From NCBI GenBank assembly GCA_002347925.1, contig DDYL01000155.1, forward strand, positions 16,494 to 22,579: 6,086 bases of DNA, given 5' to 3'. The notes beneath the pieces were generated by a model. It was given only the letters and a program-made list of their open reading frames with translations. It did no database searches and was not told where the DNA came from. Positions 1 to 5,733 of this stretch are shown here, piece after piece (the stretch's first letter is position 1; the number at the start of each line of letters is the position of its first letter). A program made the translations under genes and the position numbers. Origin of the DNA: Chloroflexi bacterium UBA2235 (GTDB lineage Bacteria > Chloroflexota > UBA11872 > UBA12225).

Positions 1-1365
1 GGACCCCTGGCCTTCGAGGACAAGAGTTTCACGTTCGACCCGAACCCGGAGGTGTACCGGCGGTTTGGTGTAGAGCCCCCGCCGGCGAACACCCAGGATT
101 CGCTCTGGTGGAAACTTCCCGCCACTGATGTCCGGGGCACCTGGCGTCGGCCTGATGCCGATGGGAGGGATACGGCATCCGTACCCGCCGATCTCCGCGA
201 ACGGCGCGCACTCCTGACCCGCATGATCGAGGCCGCCAAGGCACGCGGTTGGCAGGTCTGGCTTTTCTGTCCCCACTATGGGGTCGGTCCCGGTTCCCGT
301 GGGCCCATCCTTGTCGACGAGCAGACCCGACGGGTCAACGCGGCCCGGCTGGTCGATGCCATGGAGGCATACCCCATGGCCGATGGTGCGCTCTTCGATG
401 GCCCCGAGTGGGGCTACGAGATTGCACCCTTCCACCAGAATGCGCGGTCTTCAATCTTCAATGACCTGCCCGAAACCGTTGCCGAGGGCGCGGCCCGGAT
501 GGGATTCGATTACGCGAGGATGGTCGGCGCCAAGGACCGCTTGTTTGCCCGGTTGCATGCCCTGGATGATCGGAGAATCGACATCTGGGGAGACCGGTCG
601 GGGGGCTTCATGGGCGGGTTCGGGCTCCTCGGAGGTGACCCTGCACTTGCCGAATGGATCGCCTTCCGGACGACAGCGGTCACCGAAACCTTTTCCCAAA
701 TCAAGGAGATGGCCAACGCCAACTCCAACCGCAAGATCCCAATCGCATGTGGTCCTCGATCAGCGGCCTGGTCCTCGATGGCCGGCTACGACTACGAGGC
801 TCTTGGCAAGATCCTGGACCGGATGTTCCCCAAGCACTATTTCTGGCACCGGGGGTTCGATGGGTTGTACGGGTCGGTCGCAAGGTTCGTCGAGACCTTG
901 CGAACCTGGAACCCCGGCGTCAGTGAGATTGGTGCCCTCAAGTTCGTCACGGCAGTCTTCGGGATAGACCTTCCAGAGGTCCAATCGTTGCGGGACTTCG
1001 ACCGCGGATTTCCGCAAGCCTTCTTCGACACAGTCGTGGTTCGCGAGACCACGCGGGCGATCGCTGCCATGGGCGGGGATGCGGAACGGGTGGTTCCATG
1101 GGTCGACTCCGGCCGGAAGCCCCATGATGGCGACCCGTTCACGGCGCATGACCTTGATCGCATGCTCGAGGCTGCCCAGGGTGCGGGATTGCGCCGGTTC
1201 CTCTATCACCACCACGGCAATCTCACGCCGGGTGACTGGGCCGTGATCTCCGCGCGATGCGGGACCCCGTGGCAGTCGACAACGAGTCCGATCTGGAGCC
1301 TGGAGGGGTACATCGGCGCGTACTCCATGCCGGGTTACCACCCACCCGATCTGGCAACGCTGTAG
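1..1365 (+). CDS. Putative glycoside-hydrolase-like TIM-barrel protein (5' end missing)
   Basis: Frame 1 is open from the first base to a TAG at 1363-1365, giving 454 visible codons. A GTG at 52 is possible, but the GGAG in front of it touches the codon, and the 17 codons before it read as normal protein, so the true start is probably outside the window. Counting the first codon as 1, the pattern suggests an alpha/beta barrel: hydrophobic strands followed by acidic or aromatic residues, such as WQVWLFCPHYG (about 84-94), ALFDGPEWGYE (D133, E136, W137), RKIPIACGPRS, and FLYHHHGNL with three histidines at 403-405. Asp/Glu/Trp at strand ends is typical of sugar-cleaving TIM-barrel enzymes, with E136 a candidate catalytic acid. 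No signal peptide can be judged because the N-terminus is absent. I do not recognise a specific family, so 'glycoside hydrolase-like' is an inference. An uncharacterised domain of another barrel family is equally possible. It converges on the solute-binding protein gene. Confidence 0.75.
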   Translation, partial: GPLAFEDKSFTFDPNPEVYRRFGVEPPPANTQDSLWWKLPATDVRGTWRRPDADGRDTASVPADLRERRALLTRMIEAAKARGWQVWLFCPHYGVGPGSRGPILVDEQTRRVNAARLVDAMEAYPMADGALFDGPEWGYEIAPFHQNARSSIFNDLPETVAEGAARMGFDYARMVGAKDRLFARLHALDDRRIDIWGDRSGGFMGGFGLLGGDPALAEWIAFRTTAVTETFSQIKEMANANSNRKIPIACGPRSAAWSSMAGYDYEALGKILDRMFPKHYFWHRGFDGLYGSVARFVETLRTWNPGVSEIGALKFVTAVFGIDLPEVQSLRDFDRGFPQAFFDTVVVRETTRAIAAMGGDAERVVPWVDSGRKPHDGDPFTAHDLDRMLEAAQGAGLRRFLYHHHGNLTPGDWAVISARCGTPWQSTTSPIWSLEGYIGAYSMPGYHPPDLATL

Positions 1366-1404
1366 TCCGGATTGTTGCCAGACAAGGCATCACGACCACC
1401 GAGA

Positions 1405-1445
1405 CCCCATCCGGAGAACGTACCGAATTGTTCGTCCGGATGGGG
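1405..1445. terminator. Strong stem-loop between convergent genes, likely bidirectional terminator
   Basis: CCCCATCCGGA (1405-1415) and TCCGGATGGGG (1435-1445) are perfect 11-bp complements. After a single bulged G at 1434 the stem continues with GAAC (1416-1419) paired to GTTC (1430-1433), leaving a 10-base loop. The hairpin lies between the stop codons of two converging genes (1365 and 1463), the usual place for a shared terminator. Neither strand has a T-tract after the stem, so it is not a classical intrinsic terminator. It may be a U-less terminator, a 3'-end stabiliser or a roadblock against antisense reading. Confidence 0.55.
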
Positions 1446-1458
1446 CCGTTCCGAACGG
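1446..1458. repeat. Small inverted repeat beside the terminator stem
   Basis: CCGTT (1446-1450) and AACGG (1454-1458) are complementary across a 3-base CCG spacer. The element starts immediately after the long stem at 1405-1445 and ends four bases before the end of the minus-strand gene (stop complement at 1463-1465). It may be a second hairpin in the same 3' region. A match this short can occur by chance. Confidence 0.3.
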
Positions 1459-1462
1459 TTGC

Positions 1463-2887
1463 CTAGCTCGCCTGTTCGGTTTTCAGGATGGCCTCCGCCT
1501 CTGGCTTCGCCACGCTGATCATTCCACCGATCGATTGCTCTCCGTTGAGCACCTTGGTCCACTCGCGGTTGATCACCACCATGGCCTTGTCCCAACCCTT
1601 CGGCCGGTGTTCCAGGCGGGCGTAGCCGTCCATCGCCTCGAAGACGACCTTGCCGTTCTTGGCCGGCGCCCGGGTCTCTGGCCACTTCTCGGTCGCCTTC
1701 TTGTTTGCCATGAAGTTACCGGCTTGCATCTGAACGGTTGATCCGTCATCCCCAACGAAGTACTTCACAAGCTCCCACGCGAGGTCCGGGTTCTTGTTCT
1801 TGCCACTCGTGATCACGCCGTACGCGTTGCCGGCCATTCGTGTTGCACGCTTCTTCCCTGGCACTTGCGGGAGCAGCTGCAGATCCCAGTCAAACTGCAC
1901 CGCATTCGTGCCGACAGGCGCGGTGTTCTGATTCGATGCGTAGCTCCGGAAGCGTCCCGTGCCGAACATTCCCTGCTGGCTGCCGGTCAGGCCACTGGCC
2001 GTCAGTTCCGCCGGTGACGGCGTGATGTGGTGCTTCGACACCAGGTCCACCAGATACTGGAAGGCGTCACGCGCGGGTTGCTGGTCGATGATGCACGACT
2101 TGCCGTCGGGGCTGAAGAACTCGGCACCGAACTCCCAGAAGATCGGGAGGCCCATAGATGCGCCGCCGAGCGCAGTGACATTCTGGGCGGCCCACTTCGC
2201 CTCTTGAGGGTTGTCCTTCCAATCGGAAAGTTTCACCGCCCAGTCCACGAACTCGGTGTGCGTCCAGTCCTTGCCCGGTTCCTTCAACCCGGCCGCGGAG
2301 ACCGCGTTCTTGGCGTAGTACAGGACCGTTGCGTGCACTTCGCGCGGGATGCCTATTTGGCGGGTACCAGTTCCGACCTGGACGTCAAACGCCTTGAAGA
2401 TCGTGGGGAAGAAGTCGTCCGCCTTGATCTTGGTGTCCTTGGCAAGGTAGGGCTTGAGGTCCGAGAAGTGGGGCCATTGCTGCATGAACCCGGTATGGGT
2501 CGCGGCGGCGTCGGGCATCGTGCCGGCCGCAAGCAGGATCGCGAACTTCTCCTGGTTGTCGTTCGGCTCAACAACCCCTTCGTACTCGACCTTTGCGCCA
2601 GGGAATGCCTTTTCGAACTCGGCTACCCGGCCTTCCAAAGCCTTTCGAACCGGGAGTTGCAGCGGATGGTCGAGGATCCAGATCGGCCCAGCAGACGCTG
2701 CCTTGATCGGTGCAACCGTCGGCGCGACCGTAGGCTGGACTGCGGGTGCCGCAGTTGGTGCAGCGGCTGCCGGTGCCTTGGTTGCTGCGGTAGCCGGCGC
2801 TGCTGCCGGTGTCTCACTCCCCCCGCAGGCGACTGCGGCCATACCCACCAGTCCCGCCCCCAGGAAACCGCGGCGTGTGTGTCTCAT
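1463..2887 (-). CDS. ABC transporter solute-binding lipoprotein, family 1 (UgpB/MalE type)
   Basis: This 474-residue protein captures a solute outside the membrane and passes it to an ABC importer. Family 1 members mostly bind sugars, oligosaccharides or glycerol-phosphate, but the ligand cannot be read from sequence. The start is the ATG at 2887, seven bases after an AAGGA ribosome site; an upstream in-frame ATG at 2929 would spoil the leader. The N-terminus has a Tat-like TRRGFLG (4-10), a short hydrophobic stretch and a lipobox AVAC, with C21 the likely lipidated residue. An Ala/Pro/Thr/Val linker follows (about 24-66), with PTVAPTVAP repeats. The folded domain shows family hallmarks: ILLAAGTMPDAAATH after the first helix, FWEFGAEFFSPDGKSCI in the middle, and AGNAYGVITSG followed by NPDLAWELVKYFVG near the C-terminal third. 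Total length suits the family (about 400-450 plus linker). No permease or ATPase gene lies in the window, and the gene converges on its downstream neighbour, so partners must be elsewhere. It is divergently transcribed from the amidohydrolase and probably co-regulated with it. Confidence 0.93.
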   Translation of the reverse strand: MRHTRRGFLGAGLVGMAAVACGGSETPAAAPATAATKAPAAAAPTAAPAVQPTVAPTVAPIKAASAGPIWILDHPLQLPVRKALEGRVAEFEKAFPGAKVEYEGVVEPNDNQEKFAILLAAGTMPDAAATHTGFMQQWPHFSDLKPYLAKDTKIKADDFFPTIFKAFDVQVGTGTRQIGIPREVHATVLYYAKNAVSAAGLKEPGKDWTHTEFVDWAVKLSDWKDNPQEAKWAAQNVTALGGASMGLPIFWEFGAEFFSPDGKSCIIDQQPARDAFQYLVDLVSKHHITPSPAELTASGLTGSQQGMFGTGRFRSYASNQNTAPVGTNAVQFDWDLQLLPQVPGKKRATRMAGNAYGVITSGKNKNPDLAWELVKYFVGDDGSTVQMQAGNFMANKKATEKWPETRAPAKNGKVVFEAMDGYARLEHRPKGWDKAMVVINREWTKVLNGEQSIGGMISVAKPEAEAILKTEQAS

Positions 2888-2894
2888 ACGACCT

Positions 2895-2899
2895 TCCTT
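2895..2899 (-). promoter_or_regulatory. Ribosome binding site of the solute-binding protein
   Basis: The minus strand reads AAGGAAGG just before the gene, with the AAGGA core seven bases from the ATG at 2887. This site decides the start: it puts the Tat/lipobox leader at the very N-terminus and rules out the upstream in-frame ATG at 2929. Confidence 0.75.
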
Positions 2900-2911
2900 C
2901 TTCCTGTGCCA

Positions 2912-2938
2912 CGCTTCAGGGCACCCCACCCCGAAGCG
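2912..2938. repeat. Interrupted inverted repeat in the divergent region (operator or 5' leader hairpin)
   Basis: CGCTTC (2912-2917) pairs with GAAGCG (2933-2938). After one mismatch (2918/2932), GGG (2919-2921) pairs with CCC (2929-2931), leaving a 7-base loop. If the minus-strand promoter at 2947-2975 is right, transcription would begin near 2940 and this stem-loop would form at the extreme 5' end of the solute-binding protein mRNA. Alternatively it is a DNA operator overlapping the promoter. The sequence does not distinguish these. Confidence 0.4.
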
Positions 2939-2946
2939 GATGCGCC

Positions 2947-2975
2947 AATATACTCGCCTTCATTCCCAAGCACAA
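2947..2975 (-). promoter_or_regulatory. Candidate promoter of the solute-binding protein
   Basis: Read on the minus strand, TATATT (2952-2947, five of six matches to the -10 consensus) lies 17 bases from a weak -35, TTGTGC (2975-2970, three of six matches). Predicted transcription start is near 2940, giving a leader of about 53 bases with the ribosome site close to the gene. The -10 and spacing are good and the -35 is poor, so an activator or an alternative sigma factor is possible. Confidence 0.45.
2949..2954 (+). promoter_or_regulatory. Candidate -10 element for the amidohydrolase gene
   Basis: TATACT on the plus strand matches five of six bases of the -10 consensus and overlaps the minus-strand TATATT element. 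No recognisable -35 lies 16-18 bases upstream, where the sequence is C-rich. Transcription would start near 2961, about 40 bases before the GTG at 3001. Confidence 0.35.
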
Positions 2976-2987
2976 TGCGCCGAAGTC

Positions 2988-2992
2988 AAGGA
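2988..2992 (+). promoter_or_regulatory. Ribosome binding site of the amidohydrolase
   Basis: AAGGA stands eight bases before GTG at 3001. It fixes a GTG start that lies well inside a longer open frame reaching back over the neighbouring gene. The ATG at 3023 is in another frame, and a GTG at 3034 has no comparable site. Confidence 0.65.
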
Positions 2993-3000
2993 CGATCACG

Positions 3001-4344
3001 GTGGAAAAAACTTTAAATACATATGAACAAAATGTGAGTGAACTCGTCGCGACTTTCGGGAGGGTCCCGACCATCAACGGACACACCCACGTCATCAGTG
3101 AAACCGACCGACTGGCACGAGACCTTGACGCACTGTCCTATTTCGCACATCCATACCCCGCCGCTGATCTGCGGTCTGCCGGGATGCCGCACGAGGACCT
3201 CTTGTTTGTCACCGGCGACCAAGGAAACCTGACACTTCCCGACCGCCCCGAAACGCCCGCGCCCATTGAAGAGCGATGGGCGAGGTTCGTGCCGTGGTGG
3301 GATCGCATTCGGTTTACCGGGTTTAGCCAGTGCCTGCTTGAGGGTTGGCGTGGCGCCTATGGGTTTGACCGACTTGACTCCACGACAGTCGGCCCGATTT
3401 CCGATGCAATCCGCGCCGGACGTCGCCCGGGGCACTACGCCGAAATCCTGCGGGACCGCGCCAACATCGCAGTCAGTCTGGTGCAGATGACTGGCACATA
3501 CGGCGAAGAGGTTGCAGACGTCGACCGCAACCTGTTCCTGCCGGTGCCAAGGCTGAACCGGTTCACGATGATCCGAAGCCGGGACGACCTCGCTTCACTT
3601 GAGTCGGACTATTCGACAGACTTTCGAAGCGTCGATGACCTGATTGACACCATGCACTCGAGGTGTGCGGCATGGAAAGCCGCCGGTGCTCCCGAGATCA
3701 AGTTGTCGCAGAGTTATCACCGCGCGATGGATTTCGGTACACCTGACCCCTCTCGGGCGGCGGTTGTCTTCCGTCAACTGCGCGACGGGCAGTACCCAGG
3801 GCTTGACACACCGGACGGGCGCGTTCTCGAGGATGTCCTCGTCCACGGCGCTGTCTCGGCAGCGACGGCCTCCGGTTTGCCCGTGCAGTTCCATGTCGGA
3901 CCTCGGGCAGGCAGCTACGGCAGTCTCGAGGGAACTTCACTTGCCCCGATGGCTGGGCTCATCCGCGCGCACCGGGATGCGCGGTTCGACATTTCCCACA
4001 GTGGGTTTCCGTATTTGACCGAGGCAGCGGTTCTCGCCAAGACGTGCGAGAACGTGTTCCTGAACCTGTCCTGGATGCACATCTACTCACCGGAAGGGTG
4101 CGTGCGTGCCCTCCGTGAATGGATCCGCATGGTGCCAATCAACAAGATCATCGGCTTCGGTGACGACTTGTACTGGGTCGACTCAATCCTCGGCCATCTG
4201 GTCATGGCACGGCAGAACGTCGCTCACGCGCTCGCCGGAATGATGATCGAGGGCCTGTTGACGGAGAGCGATTCGGTGGAGATAGGCCGGGCACTCTTCA
4301 ACAGCAATCCGGCGGCCCTCTACGGAATTTCGTCTTCAAACTGA
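3001..4344 (+). CDS. Amidohydrolase family protein (Amidohydro_2 / FluG-like, TIM-barrel metal hydrolase)
   Basis: This is a 447-residue member of the amidohydrolase superfamily, presumably a cytoplasmic metal-dependent hydrolase, decarboxylase or isomerase; the substrate is unknown. The expected metal-site pattern is visible: HTH at H28/H30 near the first strand (INGHTHV), K234 in EIKLS where some members have a carboxylated lysine, H298 in VQFHVG, H333 in FDISHSGFPY, and the aspartate pair D388/D389 in IIGFGDD. The C-terminal part (NLSWMHIYSPEG, then EWIRMVPINKIIGFGDD, ending SNPAALYGI) follows the FluG-type pattern of Amidohydro_2 proteins, where a recessed aspartate is followed by a helix ending in N-x-A-x-x-L/Y-G. 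No signal peptide is present. The GTG start at 3001 is supported by AAGGA eight bases upstream, and the first dozen codons are AT-rich, as is common at translation starts. The gene is divergent from the solute-binding protein, so it may act on the imported solute or a derivative of it. Uronate isomerase-like chemistry is a weaker alternative. Confidence 0.88.
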   Translation: MEKTLNTYEQNVSELVATFGRVPTINGHTHVISETDRLARDLDALSYFAHPYPAADLRSAGMPHEDLLFVTGDQGNLTLPDRPETPAPIEERWARFVPWWDRIRFTGFSQCLLEGWRGAYGFDRLDSTTVGPISDAIRAGRRPGHYAEILRDRANIAVSLVQMTGTYGEEVADVDRNLFLPVPRLNRFTMIRSRDDLASLESDYSTDFRSVDDLIDTMHSRCAAWKAAGAPEIKLSQSYHRAMDFGTPDPSRAAVVFRQLRDGQYPGLDTPDGRVLEDVLVHGAVSAATASGLPVQFHVGPRAGSYGSLEGTSLAPMAGLIRAHRDARFDISHSGFPYLTEAAVLAKTCENVFLNLSWMHIYSPEGCVRALREWIRMVPINKIIGFGDDLYWVDSILGHLVMARQNVAHALAGMMIEGLLTESDSVEIGRALFNSNPAALYGISSSN

Positions 4345-4352
4345 GCGGATAG

Positions 4353-4396
4353 GTGCTGCGGGATTTCTCGGGGGCGAACGTGGCCCTCGCAGGCAC
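4353..4396 (+). terminator. Imperfect stem-loop after the amidohydrolase stop
   Basis: GTGC (4353-4356) pairs with GCAC (4393-4396). TGCG (4357-4360) then pairs with CGCA (4388-4391) across one bulged G, and two more pairs can follow. The loop is large (about 23 bases) and no T-run follows. The position, nine bases after the stop at 4344, is the main argument for a 3'-end role. Confidence 0.25.
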
Positions 4397-4471
4397 GGGA
4401 TTGCAGAGGTCTTGGACGCACGTACCGTGTCGCCGGCACGCGAGTGATGGGCCGCGAGGCGGTGCCAGGTG

Positions 4472-4483
4472 GGCAAAATTGCC
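4472..4483. repeat. Short near-palindrome GGCAA-AA-TTGCC
   Basis: Five-base arms GGCAA and TTGCC flank two A residues in the gap between the converging amidohydrolase and hydratase genes. It lies 15 bases to the left of the larger inverted repeat at 4499-4566. It could be a small hairpin or a protein site. Confidence 0.3.
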
Positions 4484-4498
4484 GGTTACGAAAGGTGG

Positions 4499-4566
4499 GT
4501 CGACGAAAGCGGGTCCGATCCAACAGATCTGAGAGGCGGCTCTTGGCTGGACCCCCTTTGGTCGAC
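4499..4566. terminator. Long inverted repeat at a convergent junction, probable terminator for the hydratase gene
   Basis: The left arm GTCGACGAAAGCGGGTCC (4499-4516) and the complement of the right arm (4549-4566), GTCGACCAAAGGGGGTCC, agree at 16 of 18 positions. The two mismatches are compensating-type G/C swaps at arm positions 7 and 12. The 32-base loop can fold further, for example AGAG (4532-4535) with CTCT (4540-4543). The element begins 15 bases beyond the hydratase stop codon on the minus strand, consistent with a 3'-end stem-loop. No proper T-tract follows on either strand (minus strand has only CCTTTCG). A small palindromic repeat element is the alternative. Confidence 0.5.
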
Positions 4567-4581
4567 GATCAGCATTGCGGT

Positions 4582-5454
4582 TTACTCAAACGTCGCGTCC
4601 ACCTTGCCGAGAGGTCCGAAGTCGGCGATCAGGCGGTCGCCTGGTGCAACGAAGAAGTGGCCGGTGCACGAACCGGTGCTGACGAACTCGCCAGCCTGCA
4701 GTCCCATGCCACGTTCCCGCAACCAGTTGGCGACCCACGTCAGAGCGGTCAGCGGGTGGCCCATCGCCGCCGCACCAACACCCGATTTCTGCCAGGTGCC
4801 GTTAAGCGATAGGTCGACCCGCGCCACCGCGAGGTCGAGGTGTCTCCAGTCGGTGACCGGATCGCCGGGGACAAAGGCGGCAGCCCCGTTGTTGTCAAGG
4901 GCCGCCCCGAAGTAGCCGCTTGCGCCGTACCAGTCCTGGAAGACGGTGTCGCCGATCTCCAGCGCGGGATGGAGTGACGCAACCGCATCCGCCACTTCAT
5001 CCTCACTGAATGGCATAGTACGTGCTGGCAACGCGTGCGCCATCTGGAACGCGAACTCGGACTCTGCGCACCGGTAATTGATGAACAGGTGGGCCGGAAC
5101 ACGCGCCGGGCTTGGGTGGACGCCATCGCGTGCAAGTTGGCCGGGACTGGCACCGGGCATTCCTTCGGCACGCTGGACTTCGAGACTCGCCGCGCCAATC
5201 TTCCACCCGGCTGACGGCCAGCCGAGCCGGGCGTTGATGGACAGCATCGCCGTCATGGTCGATTCCCAGTGTCGGGTACGGAGGTGCTCCGGAAGGAATG
5301 CGCTGTGCCTGCCGGCACGAGCAGTGGCTATCGTGGATACCACTTCGTTCATCTCGGCGTCTGTCAAGGCAGTCTCACGTGCGCACCGAATGCCGGATCC
5401 AGGCAGAGTTGGCCCGTGTATCCGCCGGCCCCACTTTGCAATCTCATCAGTCAT
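4582..5454 (-). CDS. 2-keto-4-pentenoate hydratase family protein (MhpD-like, FAH fold)
   Basis: The 290-residue product resembles MhpD/HpcG-type hydratases, which add water to 2-hydroxy-2,4-dienoates in catechol and related ring-cleavage pathways; related proteins are decarboxylases (DmpH type). They are cytoplasmic Mg/Mn enzymes. The ATG at 5454 is chosen because AGGAG stands six bases before it; an upstream ATG at 5514 has no such support. Visible landmarks are the family lysine K85 in SAGWKIG, the metal-binding E131-S-E133 followed by FAF, a third acidic ligand E166 in HPALEIGD, DNNG at 187-190, and the C-terminal signature GHPLTALTWVANWL (232-245) then GEFVSTGSCTG. Spacing of K, ExE and E matches the family. 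Length is slightly above the usual 260-270 because of an N-terminal extension. No dioxygenase, aldolase or dehydrogenase partner is in the window, so the exact dienoate substrate is unknown. It converges on the amidohydrolase and is divergent from the gene at 5734. Confidence 0.9.
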   Translation of the reverse strand: MTDEIAKWGRRIHGPTLPGSGIRCARETALTDAEMNEVVSTIATARAGRHSAFLPEHLRTRHWESTMTAMLSINARLGWPSAGWKIGAASLEVQRAEGMPGASPGQLARDGVHPSPARVPAHLFINYRCAESEFAFQMAHALPARTMPFSEDEVADAVASLHPALEIGDTVFQDWYGASGYFGAALDNNGAAAFVPGDPVTDWRHLDLAVARVDLSLNGTWQKSGVGAAAMGHPLTALTWVANWLRERGMGLQAGEFVSTGSCTGHFFVAPGDRLIADFGPLGKVDATFE

Positions 5455-5460
5455 GCATAT

Positions 5461-5465
5461 CTCCT
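5461..5465 (-). promoter_or_regulatory. Ribosome binding site of the hydratase
   Basis: The minus strand reads CAGGAG six bases before the ATG at 5454. This site selects that start over the ATG at 5514, which would add 20 residues of unlikely sequence. A second ATG in the overlapping ATATGCATG is in a different frame. Confidence 0.75.
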
Positions 5466-5481
5466 GTGGACCGTCAGCATA

Positions 5482-5491
5482 CTGGCGCCAG
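5482..5491. promoter_or_regulatory. Perfect 10-bp palindrome upstream of the hydratase, candidate operator
   Basis: CTGGCGCCAG is its own reverse complement and lies 27 bases upstream of the hydratase ATG, just before the ribosome site. A regulator dimer could bind here to control the gene. No clear -35/-10 pair for the hydratase was found nearby (minus-strand TATGCT at 5481-5476 is a weak -10 candidate). A 10-bp palindrome can arise by chance in GC-rich DNA, so this is tentative. Confidence 0.35.
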
Positions 5492-5600
5492 GCAGCCATC
5501 GATGTTCCGGCCACTCGTACCCTTTTGTTATGTTATGTGGATCGACGCCATTCCTTTGGCGCGTGGTTTTCGGTTCATTACCCGCTTGGGTGCCAGCGCG

Positions 5601-5613
5601 CGCGAAAGTCGCG
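5601..5613. repeat. Small hairpin CGCGA-AAG-TCGCG
   Basis: Five-base complementary arms at 5601-5605 and 5609-5613 flank AAG in the divergent gap, directly after a GCGCGC run. No gene boundary or T-tract adjoins it, so its role is unclear. Confidence 0.2.
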
Positions 5614-5669
5614 ATGAACCGGCTCTTGTTCCCAGCATTTCAATGGTCATCACCAATGATTAAACAGCC

Positions 5670-5699
5670 TTGAGTCTCACCGAATTCCGCAACTATCAG
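5670..5699 (+). promoter_or_regulatory. Weak candidate promoter for the right-edge gene
   Basis: TTGAGT (5670-5675) and TATCAG (5694-5699) each match four of six consensus bases and are 18 bases apart. Transcription would start near 5706, about 28 bases before the GTG at 5734. Alternatively, TACACT (5722-5727) could be a -10 element giving a leaderless transcript that starts at the GTG itself. Confidence 0.25.
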
Positions 5700-5733
5700 C
5701 CACATGCCAGTAATCATGGTCTACACTTGATTG

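Noticed and set aside
760..1341. 193-codon minus-strand frame opposite the gene at 1-1365
   Set aside because: Its composition is rich in Arg and Pro and it has no domain pattern, whereas the plus-strand frame has coherent strand/helix motifs.
2809..3000. Upstream extension of the amidohydrolase frame
   Set aside because: It would overlap the start of the divergent gene and add a Pro/Arg/Ser-rich segment unlike the family, and the ribosome site supports GTG at 3001.
2027..3016. 329-codon plus-strand reading frame opposite the solute-binding protein gene
   Set aside because: It mirrors a well-supported lipoprotein gene. Its product is Arg/Cys-rich with no recognisable domain, and such long antisense frames are common in GC-rich genes.
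4498..4568. Direct repeat GGTCGACGA at 4498 and 4560
   Set aside because: The shared core GTCGAC is palindromic and forms the outer end of the inverted repeat at 4499-4566, so it is not a separate target-site duplication.
4345..4581. Possible tRNA or other RNA gene in the structured convergent gap
   Set aside because: No T-loop (GGTTCRA-type) or anticodon arm geometry was found on either strand; the inverted repeats fit 3'-end structures better.
5078..5617. 179-codon plus-strand frame opposite the hydratase gene
   Set aside because: It is a shadow of a confidently assigned enzyme and has no ribosome site or recognisable sequence.
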